From an uncultured Ruminococcus sp. (GTDB lineage: Bacteria; Bacillota; Clostridia; Oscillospirales; CAG-272), in NCBI GenBank assembly GCA_902797495.1, contig CADBTH010000141.1:1-14347 (forward strand): a stretch of DNA of 14,347 bases, read 5' to 3'. The notes below the pieces were generated by a model, which saw only the letters and a program-made list of their open reading frames with translations, was not told the DNA's origin and made no database searches. This document shows, in pieces, positions 6,117 to 13,552 of the stretch (within the stretch, counting starts at the first letter, position 1; each line of letters begins with the position of its first letter). Both the position numbers and the translations under genes were made by a program.

Positions 6117-7000
6117 TCCGTAACTTCCTTTCGGCATTTCTTTGAAAAGACCGATATCTTGACTTCGACAGTTACTTCAAGCTCGTCGATCGCCGACAGC
6201 TTTTCAGTATCCCGCTTCGAAGTCTTATAGCAGAACGGCGTCATGAAAAACAGATCGTTCACCGCTTCGTTTCCGGACACCGTCGTCTTGTAGCTCAGAG
6301 TTTCCTCGCTCACGGGAACGAATCCCGCCGACGGGCGGACTATCCCCGACGCCTCTCTCGGCTCGTCGTAGAGCGCCTGCCTCAGTTCAAACAGATGTCG
6401 CTCTCCGGAGGACGCTACGATAAGCGATCCGTCGTCCTTCAGTATCCTTGCCGTCTCGTCCCACGCTATCGGCGCGAAAATACTCAGAACGAAATCGGCG
6501 CATCCGTCTTCGAGCGGAAGAGAAAAAATATTTGCAGCTGCAAAAAATGCTTCCGTCAGACCGAGTCTCAAAGCGCGCTTCGCGCCGCGGTCAGCCCCGT
6601 ACTTCGAAGCGTCAAAGGCCGCGGCGTACGGTCTTTTTCCGTTTTCTGCAACCGTCTTTAATACGTTGCAGGTATGGTATCCCTCGCCGCACGCGCAGTC
6701 GACTATAAAAAGGTCGTCCGAGCCGGCATTTTCCGCATATGCAGAAATCACATTCCCTATCCGTTCCGATATCCTTGAATAATATCCCTTGTCGAGAAAC
6801 CTCGCCCTTGCGGATATCATCGATTTGTCGTCTCCAGTGTGCGCGTTCTTCCCTTTTCCGGGCGGATTGAGGTTGACGTATCCGGACGCGGCGACGTCGA
6901 ACGTGTGGCGTCTTTCGCCGCCCCTGCAGTACATAACGCCGTCTTCGATCCCGATCCTGCCGCCGCAGACGGGACAGATCATTTTTTCCGTCGCGCGCAT
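6113..7000 (-). CDS. rlmA: 23S rRNA (guanine-N1)-methyltransferase, RlmA family
   Basis: RlmA enzymes methylate N1 of a guanine in hairpin 35 of 23S rRNA (G745 or G748 in E. coli numbering), using S-adenosylmethionine. The 295-residue protein has the family's N-terminal zinc finger (C9, C12, C25, H32), then FDVAASGYVNL, GDDKSMISARARFLDKGYY, the SAM-binding motif VDCACGEGYHT (100-110), a catalytic-domain segment DFVLSIFAPIAWDE, and MTPFCYKT near the C-terminus. Compared with E. coli RlmA as I remember it, the third and fourth zinc ligands are about three residues further apart. The first ATG lies one base beyond the srtB stop, with only a weak ribosome site; Met7 (6982), preceded by CGGAAAAA, is an alternative. 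It sits between srtB and the glycosyltransferase. RlmA(I) versus RlmA(II) target choice cannot be decided. Confidence 0.88.
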   Translation of the reverse strand: MRATEKMICPVCGGRIGIEDGVMYCRGGERRHTFDVAASGYVNLNPPGKGKNAHTGDDKSMISARARFLDKGYYSRISERIGNVISAYAENAGSDDLFIVDCACGEGYHTCNVLKTVAENGKRPYAAAFDASKYGADRGAKRALRLGLTEAFFAAANIFSLPLEDGCADFVLSIFAPIAWDETARILKDDGSLIVASSGERHLFELRQALYDEPREASGIVRPSAGFVPVSEETLSYKTTVSGNEAVNDLFFMTPFCYKTSKRDTEKLSAIDELEVTVEVKISVFSKKCRKEVTE

Positions 7001-7001
7001 A

Positions 7002-7979
7002 TCAGCCTATAAAGTCTATGAGCTTCGCATGGAGCGAATATCTCGCGTTGCTGACGACTCCCGTACCCGTGCAGGTCGACAGGGTTATCATCGTATCGCC
7101 GGAGGAGATCGAAAGATCGGAATAGAGACTGCTGTTGCTCTTCATCTCCGCCGCGTAGTCGAGATACTCCTGCTCGTTGTAGAACTGCGTCTGGATATAT
7201 TTGTAGTCGCTCGTCGTCTTATAGATCGAGAACGGCTGATAGACGTATACTCCGTCGAGCGTGTATATAAACACCTTGTGCGTGTCGAAAAAGTCCTGCT
7301 CGAGGAACTTCATGACGTCGTGGAACATCGCTCCGCCTACGACGTTGTGTCCGTAGATGAGAGTGTTGTAATTGTTCGTCGGCACGGGGTCGCAGTTCGA
7401 GACCATATAGATGGAGCCGACGGACAGATACTCACCGTTGTAAGCGTGATCGAGATAGTAGTCGTCGTCTCCGTTCGTGCTTCTCATCAGCGGATAGTTG
7501 ATCGTTGTGTCCTCAACGTAGATCCAGCCGACTACGTCGTCGTTGATCTGTTTGAGCCAAGTGATACTTGCTCTCAGGTTGTCGAGGCTGACTCCGGACT
7601 CTCCGCTCTCTTCGTTCGTATCGTCCTTTTTCTCGCTCATCTTCTTGAGCTTCTCGTAAAGGGAGAGAGGAATCTCGTCGTCTTCCGTCTGAGACGCGTC
7701 CTCGTCGAGTATCGCCTCGGGATCGAACCTTTCCGCCGCTTCGTCGTAGACCTCACGGCCGCGTTCTTTGTCGGACAGATTTCTCGCTATAAGCACGATG
7801 CATACGACGAGCACCGCGGCGCAAACGCCAATGACCGCCATGAAGAGAGCGTTGACCGTCTTTCTTCTCTTCGCGCTCCTGACGTTTTTGACCTTGGCTT
7901 CGCCTTCGCCCTGATATTCGTCGAGGGAATCTTCAAACACAGTCTTATCGCAGGTCTTTCCGTTTTTGTCTTTCGCCAT
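7002..7979 (-). CDS. srtB: Class B sortase
   Basis: Sortases are membrane-anchored transpeptidases that cut a sorting signal in surface proteins and join them to the cell wall or to pilins. This 325-residue protein has a cytoplasmic basic N-terminus (KRRK at 37-40), one transmembrane helix (about 43-65) and an acidic low-complexity linker (about 68-130). The catalytic beta-barrel follows: WIYVEDTTINYPLMRSTN (152-169), H211 in IYGHNVVGGAMFHD, C303 in TLSTCTG, and R313 in NARYSLHAKLI. All three catalytic residues are present. GGAMF and NARYSLHAKL fit class B. No substrate with a sorting signal is encoded in the window, so its target is unknown. AAAGGAGG precedes the ATG, and the gene leads the operon with rlmA and the glycosyltransferase. 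Confidence 0.95.
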   Translation of the reverse strand: MAKDKNGKTCDKTVFEDSLDEYQGEGEAKVKNVRSAKRRKTVNALFMAVIGVCAAVLVVCIVLIARNLSDKERGREVYDEAAERFDPEAILDEDASQTEDDEIPLSLYEKLKKMSEKKDDTNEESGESGVSLDNLRASITWLKQINDDVVGWIYVEDTTINYPLMRSTNGDDDYYLDHAYNGEYLSVGSIYMVSNCDPVPTNNYNTLIYGHNVVGGAMFHDVMKFLEQDFFDTHKVFIYTLDGVYVYQPFSIYKTTSDYKYIQTQFYNEQEYLDYAAEMKSNSSLYSDLSISSGDTMITLSTCTGTGVVSNARYSLHAKLIDFIG

Positions 7980-8004
7980 GTCCGCCCCTCCTTTCTTTTA
8001 CACA

Positions 8005-8033
8005 ATTATAGTATATTTTTATATAAACATCAA
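8005..8033 (-). promoter_or_regulatory. Sigma-A type promoter of the srtB-rlmA-glycosyltransferase operon
   Basis: On the minus strand, TTGATG (8033-8028) and TATAAT (8010-8005) are spaced by 17 bases of almost pure A/T. The start is predicted near 7998, giving a leader of about 19 bases containing the Shine-Dalgarno AAAGGAGG. It is divergent from the pth promoter, with 49 AT-rich bases between the two -35 boxes. Confidence 0.78.
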
Positions 8034-8082
8034 GAGGTATAAATTGTTTTTTACCTTTTGGATAAAAATAATATACAAAAAC

Positions 8083-8111
8083 TTGCATGGGAGTTAAAAG
8101 TATGATATTAT
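8083..8111 (+). promoter_or_regulatory. Extended -10 promoter of the pth-mfd-isomerase operon
   Basis: TTGCAT (8083-8088) and TATTAT (8106-8111) are spaced by 17 bases, and the TGA just before the -10 box makes it an extended -10. The predicted start is near 8118. This places a possible GTG start at 8130 only 12 bases into the transcript, which favours the ATG at 8145. Confidence 0.72.
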
Positions 8112-8144
8112 ATTTCAGTAAGATAAATTGTGAAAGGATCGGTC

Positions 8145-8771
8145 ATGGCAAGCATTTTCGACCTGTTCAAAAGAATTGAAAAGAAGCGCGTGCCGTCCGG
8201 CGCGCCGGAATATCTTGTCGTCGGTCTCGGGAACCCCGGGACGGATTACGCCGGAACGCGCCACAACGTCGGATTCGCCGCGATAGACGCGATCTGCCGC
8301 GAGTACGGCGTCGAGTGCCGTCCGCTGAAGTTTCAGGCGTACGGCGCGGACGTCGAGGTCGAGGGGCGGCGAGTCCTTCTGATGAAGCCTACGACCTTCA
8401 TGAACAACTCCGGGCGCGCCGTGCGCGAAGCCGCGTCGTTCTACAAGATACCTCCCGAAAAGATCGTCGTCTTCTGCGACGACGTGAACTTCGACCCGGG
8501 TAAAATGAGGATCCGTGAAAAGGGATCCGACGGCGGGCACAACGGACTTAAGAGCATCATCGGGCAGCTCTCGAGCGACTCTTTTCCGAGAGTGAAGATC
8601 GGAGTCGGAAAGAAGCCTCCCGAATACGACCTCGCCTCGTGGGTGCTCGGAAAGATACCCGCGGAGGACGCGAAGGAGATCGCAAAATGCGCGAAGGTCT
8701 CCCCCGACGTTATGAAAAAAATAATTTGCGGCAACATTCAGGACGCCATGGGCGCCTACAATAAGCGGTGA
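8145..8771 (+). CDS. pth: Peptidyl-tRNA hydrolase
   Basis: Pth cleaves the ester bond of peptidyl-tRNAs that have dropped off the ribosome, recycling tRNA; it is usually essential. The protein is 208 residues. Signature residues are N30 (GLGNPG), the catalytic H40 (GTRHNVGF), N87 (KPTTFMNNSG), D112 (CDDVNFDPG) and N133 (GSDGGHNGLKSI), so the active site is complete. The N-terminus carries about 20 residues (MASIFDLFKRIEKK...) before the usual LVVGLGNPG start, compared with about 5 in E. coli; short extensions like this occur in other clostridial Pth proteins. AAAGGA lies six bases before the ATG at 8145; an in-frame GTG at 8130 would place that site inside the gene. mfd starts four bases after the stop. 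Confidence 0.96.
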   Translation: MASIFDLFKRIEKKRVPSGAPEYLVVGLGNPGTDYAGTRHNVGFAAIDAICREYGVECRPLKFQAYGADVEVEGRRVLLMKPTTFMNNSGRAVREAASFYKIPPEKIVVFCDDVNFDPGKMRIREKGSDGGHNGLKSIIGQLSSDSFPRVKIGVGKKPPEYDLASWVLGKIPAEDAKEIAKCAKVSPDVMKKIICGNIQDAMGAYNKR

Positions 8772-8775
8772 TGCG

Positions 8776-11700
8776 ATGAACAAGGAACTGCTTCCCGAGA
8801 TCCTGAGGTCGTGCCGCGAATACAAACTGTTTTCGGGCGCGCAGGGCAAACCGTACGGAAAAGGAGTTTTCAGGCCGTCGCTCGTCGAAGGGCTCTCGGA
8901 CGGCTCGTTCGAGCTTTTCACGCTCACGTACGCGAAGGACCTCGTGGGAGGTCAGTCGGGTTACCGGCGGATGCTCGTCATCTTGCCGGACGAAAAGGCG
9001 GCGGCAAGGCTTTCGGACTTTTTAAACTCTTACGACGTTCCGTCTGCGTTCTACCCGGCAAAGGATTTCAACTTCAATAATATCACAGCCTCCCATGACA
9101 TAGAGCATGAGAGGCTATCCGTGCTTTGCACCCTTCTTCTGACGGACGCTCCGACCGTCGTCTGCACGACAGCTGAAGCCGCCCTTCAGGCGACGATCCC
9201 CGAGGACGTGCTCGACCTACATTCGGTCGTTCTGACACCCGACTCCGAAATAGATCTTGACGAGCTGTCGCAAACTCTCACGGAAGCGGGATACGCGAGA
9301 GTCGACCTTGTCGACGGCATCGGGCAGTTCGCGATACGCGGAGGAGTCGTCGATATATTCCCTCCCGCCGATCTTCCCGTGAGGATTGAGCTTTTCGGCG
9401 ACGAGATCGACCGCATGGCGCAGTTCGACTTCATGACTCAGAGAATGACGGAAAACGTCGACGCGGTAGTGATCCCTCCCGTAAAAGAGGTAGTCTTCAC
9501 GGACGAAGCGAGAGACGAGGTCGCAAGATCGATAAAGCGCCGCTCGGCGCGCGTCAAAGACCCCTCGGCAAAACAAACGCTCGAGGCAGAGATCGACGCG
9601 CTCGAAAACTCGTCGTCGATCGATTTCGCGGACAAATATATAGGCTCGGTCTACGGCGATACCGCCACACTTCTCTCCTACTTCGAGGGAGCGGTCTGCG
9701 TGCGCGACTCGGTGAACTGTTCCGAAAGGCTCAAGGCGTGCGCCGCGCTCCTCGACGAGACGGTAAAAGATATGCTCTCGACCGGCGAGATAGACGGTCA
9801 TACGGCGTCGACTGCATGGCTCTCTCCGTGGGACGCCCTCGTCGAAAAAATGAAAACCGTCCCCTCCTTCTTCGCGGACGTTTTCTCCCACTCCTATCCC
9901 GACGTTGCGATCGGAGAGATATTCGATTTTGCTTCTCAGAGCAAGATCTCGTATTCCTCGAACGTATCGAATCTTCTCGAGGATCTTTCGGCGTACAGAG
10001 AGGCGAAATATATGAACGTCGTCTTCTGCGACGGCGAAGCCGAGGAAAAGAATCTTTTCAAGGTACTTTACGACGCGGGCTTCTCTCCCGTGTTCGCGGA
10101 TTCCGATAAGCTCCGCGACGCAGTTCCGGGCGCCGATATCGGAGGCGTGTTCTCGTCGGATAAGAAAAGCGTCCGTCCGACGGCGCTTATAAACGGCTCG
10201 TTCCCGTCCGGCTTCGAGCTGACGAGAGCGAAGATCGCAGTCTTCGATTTTTCGTCTCAGAGCGGCGCGCGCCGCGGCGTATCGCGGACCGTCAAACGCC
10301 GGCGCAGCAAGAACGCGAAGGCGATAATGAGCTATCACGACCTCGTGCCGGGTGACTTCGTAGTTCACGATATCTACGGCATAGGTCTTTACGAAGGAAT
10401 AGAAAACCTCACGATAGACGGAGTTTCAAGGGACTACGTCAATATAAAATACGCGGGGAAAGACAAGTTGTTTCTCCCGGTCGACCAGCTCGCCATGGTC
10501 TCGAAGTACGTCGGCAACACGGCGGACGGAGGGGTCAAGCTCTCGAAGATGGGTGGCGCGGACTGGAACCGCAGTAAGGCGAGAGCAAAGAGCGCGGCGA
10601 AGGATATGGCAAAAGAGCTTATAGAGCTCTACGCGCGCCGCCGCAGGACTCCCGGCATCAGATTCGACCGGGACGACGCGATGAGCCGCGAATTTGCCGA
10701 TTCCTTCGAGTACGAGGAGACGGACAGCCAGACTGCGGCGATAGCGGACGTCACGCGGGATATGGAGCAAAGCTTCCCGATGGACAGGATAATCTGCGGA
10801 GACGTCGGATACGGTAAGACCGAAGTCGCGATGAGAGCGGCTTTCAAGGCGGCGCTCTCGGGATACCAGGTCGCCATCCTCGTCCCGACGACGATCCTCG
10901 CCTACCAGCACTATCAGACTTTTTCCGCCCGTTTCAGGGGTTTCCCCGTCACGGTCGACATGATCTCCCGCTTCCGAACTCCCTCTCAGCGCGCTCTGTC
11001 GCTGAGAAAGCTGAAGCGCGGCGAGACGGATATTATAATCGGAACTCACAGGCTGATCTCAAAGGACGTCGAATTCTCCAAGCTCGGGCTTATCATCATT
11101 GACGAGGAGCAGCGTTTCGGAGTCGCGCAGAAGGAAAAGCTGAAGCAGTTCGCCGTAGGAGCGGACGTGCTCACCCTGACAGCCACGCCGATACCGAGGA
11201 CTCTCAACATGGCGATGGGCGGCATACTCGACATGAGCCTGCTCGATGACGTTCCCGGGCTTCGCTCCCCCGTTCAGACGTACGTCATGGAACACGACGA
11301 CGAAATACTCTTCGAGGCGATGAGGCGGGAACTCAGACGCGGCGGTCAGGTCTTCTACCTGCACAACAGGATCGACAACATACACGCCGTCGCCGCAAAG
11401 ATACAAGCCGCGCTTCCCGACGCGAGAGTCGCGGTAGGTCACGGGCGGCAGGACAGAGCCGAGATCGAGGACATATGGTCCTCCCTCGTCAGAGGGGATA
11501 TCGACATTCTCGTATCGACGACCATCATCGAGACCGGAGTCGACGTGCCTAACGCGAACACCCTCATCATCGACAATGCCGACCGTTACGGGCTCTCTCA
11601 GCTCCATCAGATACGCGGCAGAGTCGGAAGAAGCTCGAGAAAAGCGTACGCTTACTTCACCTATCCGAGATCGAAGCTCCTCTCCGAAGTCTCCGAAAAG

Positions 11701-12396
11701 AGACTCCGCGCGATAAAAGAGTACGCCTCGTTCGGCGCGGGATTCAAGATCGCGATGAGGGATATGGAGATACGCGGAGCGGGCAACCTTCTCGGCGCGG
11801 AACAACACGGACACATCGACAGCGTAGGATACGATATGTACCTCAAACTTCTGAATGAAGCGGTACTCGAGGAAGAGGGCAAGACCGCGCCGCCCCCGAA
11901 GGAGTGCGCGGTGTCGATCAGAGCGGACGCGTTCATACCGAAGAACTATATCTCCGACGCGGGTCAGCGAATGGAAATGTACAAGAAGATCGCGCGCATC
12001 CGCACGGAAGAAGACCTCGACGACGTCACGGACGAATTCTGCGACAGATTCGGAGACATACCGTCGCCCGTGATATCTCTGTGCCGCATCTCTCTCATAC
12101 GCGCAGTCGGCGCGTCGTGCGGGATCACGAAGATAGACCAGAACGACAGAACTCTCTCGTTCTATCCCGAACGCCCCGACCCGTTCGTTCTGACCGGATT
12201 CATATCCGCTTTCCCGAAGGGATCGGCAAATCTCCACCTCACCGGCACGGTATGCGCGACTCTGAAGATACCGAAGGATATGAAAGTCACCGATTTTGCG
12301 ATGAAGGCGGCTGAAGAATACCGCAAGTCGTATGAAAAATATACCGCCGGCGACGCGGCGGATAACGGAAAGGAAGAGCTTGATGAGAAGGATTAG
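8776..12396 (+). CDS. mfd: Transcription-repair coupling factor Mfd
   Basis: Mfd displaces RNA polymerase stalled at DNA damage and recruits UvrA for nucleotide excision repair. The 1206-residue length matches full-size Mfd (about 1150-1180). In order: the UvrB-like N-terminal module (about 1-230, with GQFAIRGGVVDIFPP near 185), a linker domain, the RNA polymerase-interacting domain (about 520-610, from LVPGDFVVHDIYGIGLYEGI), the RecG-like translocase with Walker A GDVGYGKTE (675-683) and DEEQ (776-779), the second motor lobe with STTIIETGVDVPNANT and QIRGRVGRS, and the C-terminal TRCF domain (about 1040-1180). The start follows the pth stop by four bases without a clear ribosome site, suggesting coupling. 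A triple proline at 1039-1041 is a plausible EF-P-dependent spot. The isomerase gene overlaps its 3' end by 14 bases. Confidence 0.98.
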   Translation: MNKELLPEILRSCREYKLFSGAQGKPYGKGVFRPSLVEGLSDGSFELFTLTYAKDLVGGQSGYRRMLVILPDEKAAARLSDFLNSYDVPSAFYPAKDFNFNNITASHDIEHERLSVLCTLLLTDAPTVVCTTAEAALQATIPEDVLDLHSVVLTPDSEIDLDELSQTLTEAGYARVDLVDGIGQFAIRGGVVDIFPPADLPVRIELFGDEIDRMAQFDFMTQRMTENVDAVVIPPVKEVVFTDEARDEVARSIKRRSARVKDPSAKQTLEAEIDALENSSSIDFADKYIGSVYGDTATLLSYFEGAVCVRDSVNCSERLKACAALLDETVKDMLSTGEIDGHTASTAWLSPWDALVEKMKTVPSFFADVFSHSYPDVAIGEIFDFASQSKISYSSNVSNLLEDLSAYREAKYMNVVFCDGEAEEKNLFKVLYDAGFSPVFADSDKLRDAVPGADIGGVFSSDKKSVRPTALINGSFPSGFELTRAKIAVFDFSSQSGARRGVSRTVKRRRSKNAKAIMSYHDLVPGDFVVHDIYGIGLYEGIENLTIDGVSRDYVNIKYAGKDKLFLPVDQLAMVSKYVGNTADGGVKLSKMGGADWNRSKARAKSAAKDMAKELIELYARRRRTPGIRFDRDDAMSREFADSFEYEETDSQTAAIADVTRDMEQSFPMDRIICGDVGYGKTEVAMRAAFKAALSGYQVAILVPTTILAYQHYQTFSARFRGFPVTVDMISRFRTPSQRALSLRKLKRGETDIIIGTHRLISKDVEFSKLGLIIIDEEQRFGVAQKEKLKQFAVGADVLTLTATPIPRTLNMAMGGILDMSLLDDVPGLRSPVQTYVMEHDDEILFEAMRRELRRGGQVFYLHNRIDNIHAVAAKIQAALPDARVAVGHGRQDRAEIEDIWSSLVRGDIDILVSTTIIETGVDVPNANTLIIDNADRYGLSQLHQIRGRVGRSSRKAYAYFTYPRSKLLSEVSEKRLRAIKEYASFGAGFKIAMRDMEIRGAGNLLGAEQHGHIDSVGYDMYLKLLNEAVLEEEGKTAPPPKECAVSIRADAFIPKNYISDAGQRMEMYKKIARIRTEEDLDDVTDEFCDRFGDIPSPVISLCRISLIRAVGASCGITKIDQNDRTLSFYPERPDPFVLTGFISAFPKGSANLHLTGTVCATLKIPKDMKVTDFAMKAAEEYRKSYEKYTAGDAADNGKEELDEKD

Positions 12397-13465
12397 GCAG
12401 TTAGTTATAATCCTCGTATGCGTCTGCATGGTCGCCGTCCCCTCGTGCGGGGCGGGCAGAGGAGAGCCGGTGATGACTCTCGGGGACGCGAGCGTAACGG
12501 ATCACATGTACGAGTACTGGATGTGCAGTTACAAAGCCGCGCTGATGTCACAGTATTCCGACGCGAAGGACACGGACGAATTCTGGGATATGAAGCTCGG
12601 CGACGGCGCTACCGCGGAGAGTTTCTTCTACGACCTGACTTACAATTATATAGAGTCTAATCTCGTCGCGATGTATCTTTTCGACGAGTTCGGTCTCTCG
12701 ATAGAGGACGAAGACCGCGAAAAGGCATCTGAGATCGTATCCGATCTCGAGGAGGCGTACGCCGGCGGAAACCGCAACGACTTCAACCGACTGCTGGCCA
12801 ATTACGGAGTGAACGCGGACCTTCTGCTCGAGATATATCTGGAAGAGCTGAAGTCGACTTACGTCTACAATCACGTATTTGAAAACGGTATCCTCACGGT
12901 CGGAGACGAAGAAAAAGAAAAATTCCTTCAGGACAACTACGTCAGGATCAGGCAGATATATATCAACAACAAGTACGACAGATCGAAGTCTTCGTACGAC
13001 GAGTCGGGCAACTTCAAAATGGCGCCTCTCGACGAGGCGGCAAAAGCGGAAAAAGACCGTCTCGTGACTGAAGCTTTATACGAGCTTTCCGAAGGCGCGG
13101 ACTTCGACGAAGTGTACGAAAAGTATTCCGAGGACAAGGAATACGAGAACGGATACTACCTGTCCGTCACGACGAAGAACATCCCGAAAGAGCTCATAAA
13201 CCGCGCGCTCACGCTCGAGGTAGGAGAGAGCGCGACAGTCGAGACCGATTACGGGACTCACGTGATCAAGAGACTTGAAACAGACGAGGGAGCGTACGGC
13301 AAAGAGGAGAACGCGGACTTCTTCGGCGACTTCAAGGAGCAGGTCTACGAGTCCGTCTTCAGCGACTATATCTCTTCGTACTACGACAGAATCGAAGTCG
13401 ATCACGACGCGATAGCAAAGTACACCATACGCGATTCTCTTCCCAACTATTCGTTCCAATATTGA
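12383..13465 (+). CDS. PrsA/SurA-like peptidylprolyl isomerase lipoprotein
   Basis: The 360-residue protein is predicted to be an exported foldase anchored by lipid outside the membrane. It starts with a basic, hydrophobic signal peptide (RRIRQLVIILVCVCMVAVP) followed by C22 in PSC, an acceptable lipobox although proline at -2 is unusual. A SurA-N-like helical region spans about 35-175. A parvulin-like domain spans about 187-298, ending with VETDYGTHVIKRL. The domain is weakly conserved: the first active-site His (usually in SHILV) is replaced by Q191 in RQIYI, and the GGDLG segment is shortened to NGYYL. H293 is kept. It may therefore be mainly a chaperone. The ATG at 12383 is chosen because the signal peptide begins there and AAGGAAGAG precedes it; an ATG at 12332 would add 17 polar residues. 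Confidence 0.85.
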   Translation: MRRIRQLVIILVCVCMVAVPSCGAGRGEPVMTLGDASVTDHMYEYWMCSYKAALMSQYSDAKDTDEFWDMKLGDGATAESFFYDLTYNYIESNLVAMYLFDEFGLSIEDEDREKASEIVSDLEEAYAGGNRNDFNRLLANYGVNADLLLEIYLEELKSTYVYNHVFENGILTVGDEEKEKFLQDNYVRIRQIYINNKYDRSKSSYDESGNFKMAPLDEAAKAEKDRLVTEALYELSEGADFDEVYEKYSEDKEYENGYYLSVTTKNIPKELINRALTLEVGESATVETDYGTHVIKRLETDEGAYGKEENADFFGDFKEQVYESVFSDYISSYYDRIEVDHDAIAKYTIRDSLPNYSFQY

Positions 13466-13470
13466 AAGAT

Positions 13471-13510
13471 AAAAATTCGGCGCCACCGGTCGGTGGCGCC
13501 GTTCTGTTTC
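13471..13510. terminator. Bidirectional intrinsic terminator between the isomerase gene and ftsH
   Basis: A perfect 10-bp stem, CGGCGCCACC (13478-13487) with GGTGGCGCCG (13492-13501), closes a GGTC tetraloop. On the minus strand it is followed by AATTTTTATC, a good U-tract for ending ftsH transcripts. On the plus strand the tail TTCTGTTTC is weaker but usable. Confidence 0.88.
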
Positions 13511-13512
13511 AT

Positions 13513-13551
13513 GGGTCCTCAAGGCGAATGGAATGAGCCTTGGGGATTCCC
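13513..13551 (-). other. Second hairpin just after the ftsH stop codon
   Basis: A 9-bp imperfect stem (13517-13525 with 13537-13545, one G-T wobble) closes an 11-base loop, and GGG/CCC (13513-13515, 13549-13551) can extend it past small bulges. It starts one base beyond the ftsH stop and precedes the main terminator in the ftsH direction. No U-tract follows it, so it may protect the mRNA 3' end or simply be part of a larger 3' structure. Confidence 0.45.
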
Positions 13552-13552
13552 T

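Noticed and set aside
6117..6137. Glycosyltransferase starting at ATG 6137.
   Set aside because: The ATG at 6116 overlaps the rlmA stop as ATGA, has AAAGGAAG at proper spacing and starts directly at the conserved strand of the fold.
8130..8144. pth starting at GTG 8130.
   Set aside because: It would put the AAAGGA ribosome site inside the gene and leave a leader of only about 12 bases; the ATG at 8145 fits better.
9217..12429. Long open frames on the minus strand under mfd (383 and 456 codons), and a similar 417-codon frame at 1964-3217 under the M24 peptidase and murI.
   Set aside because: Their products are Arg/Val/Glu-rich with no recognisable motifs. They mirror strongly biased codon use in the real genes on the other strand and lack ribosome sites.
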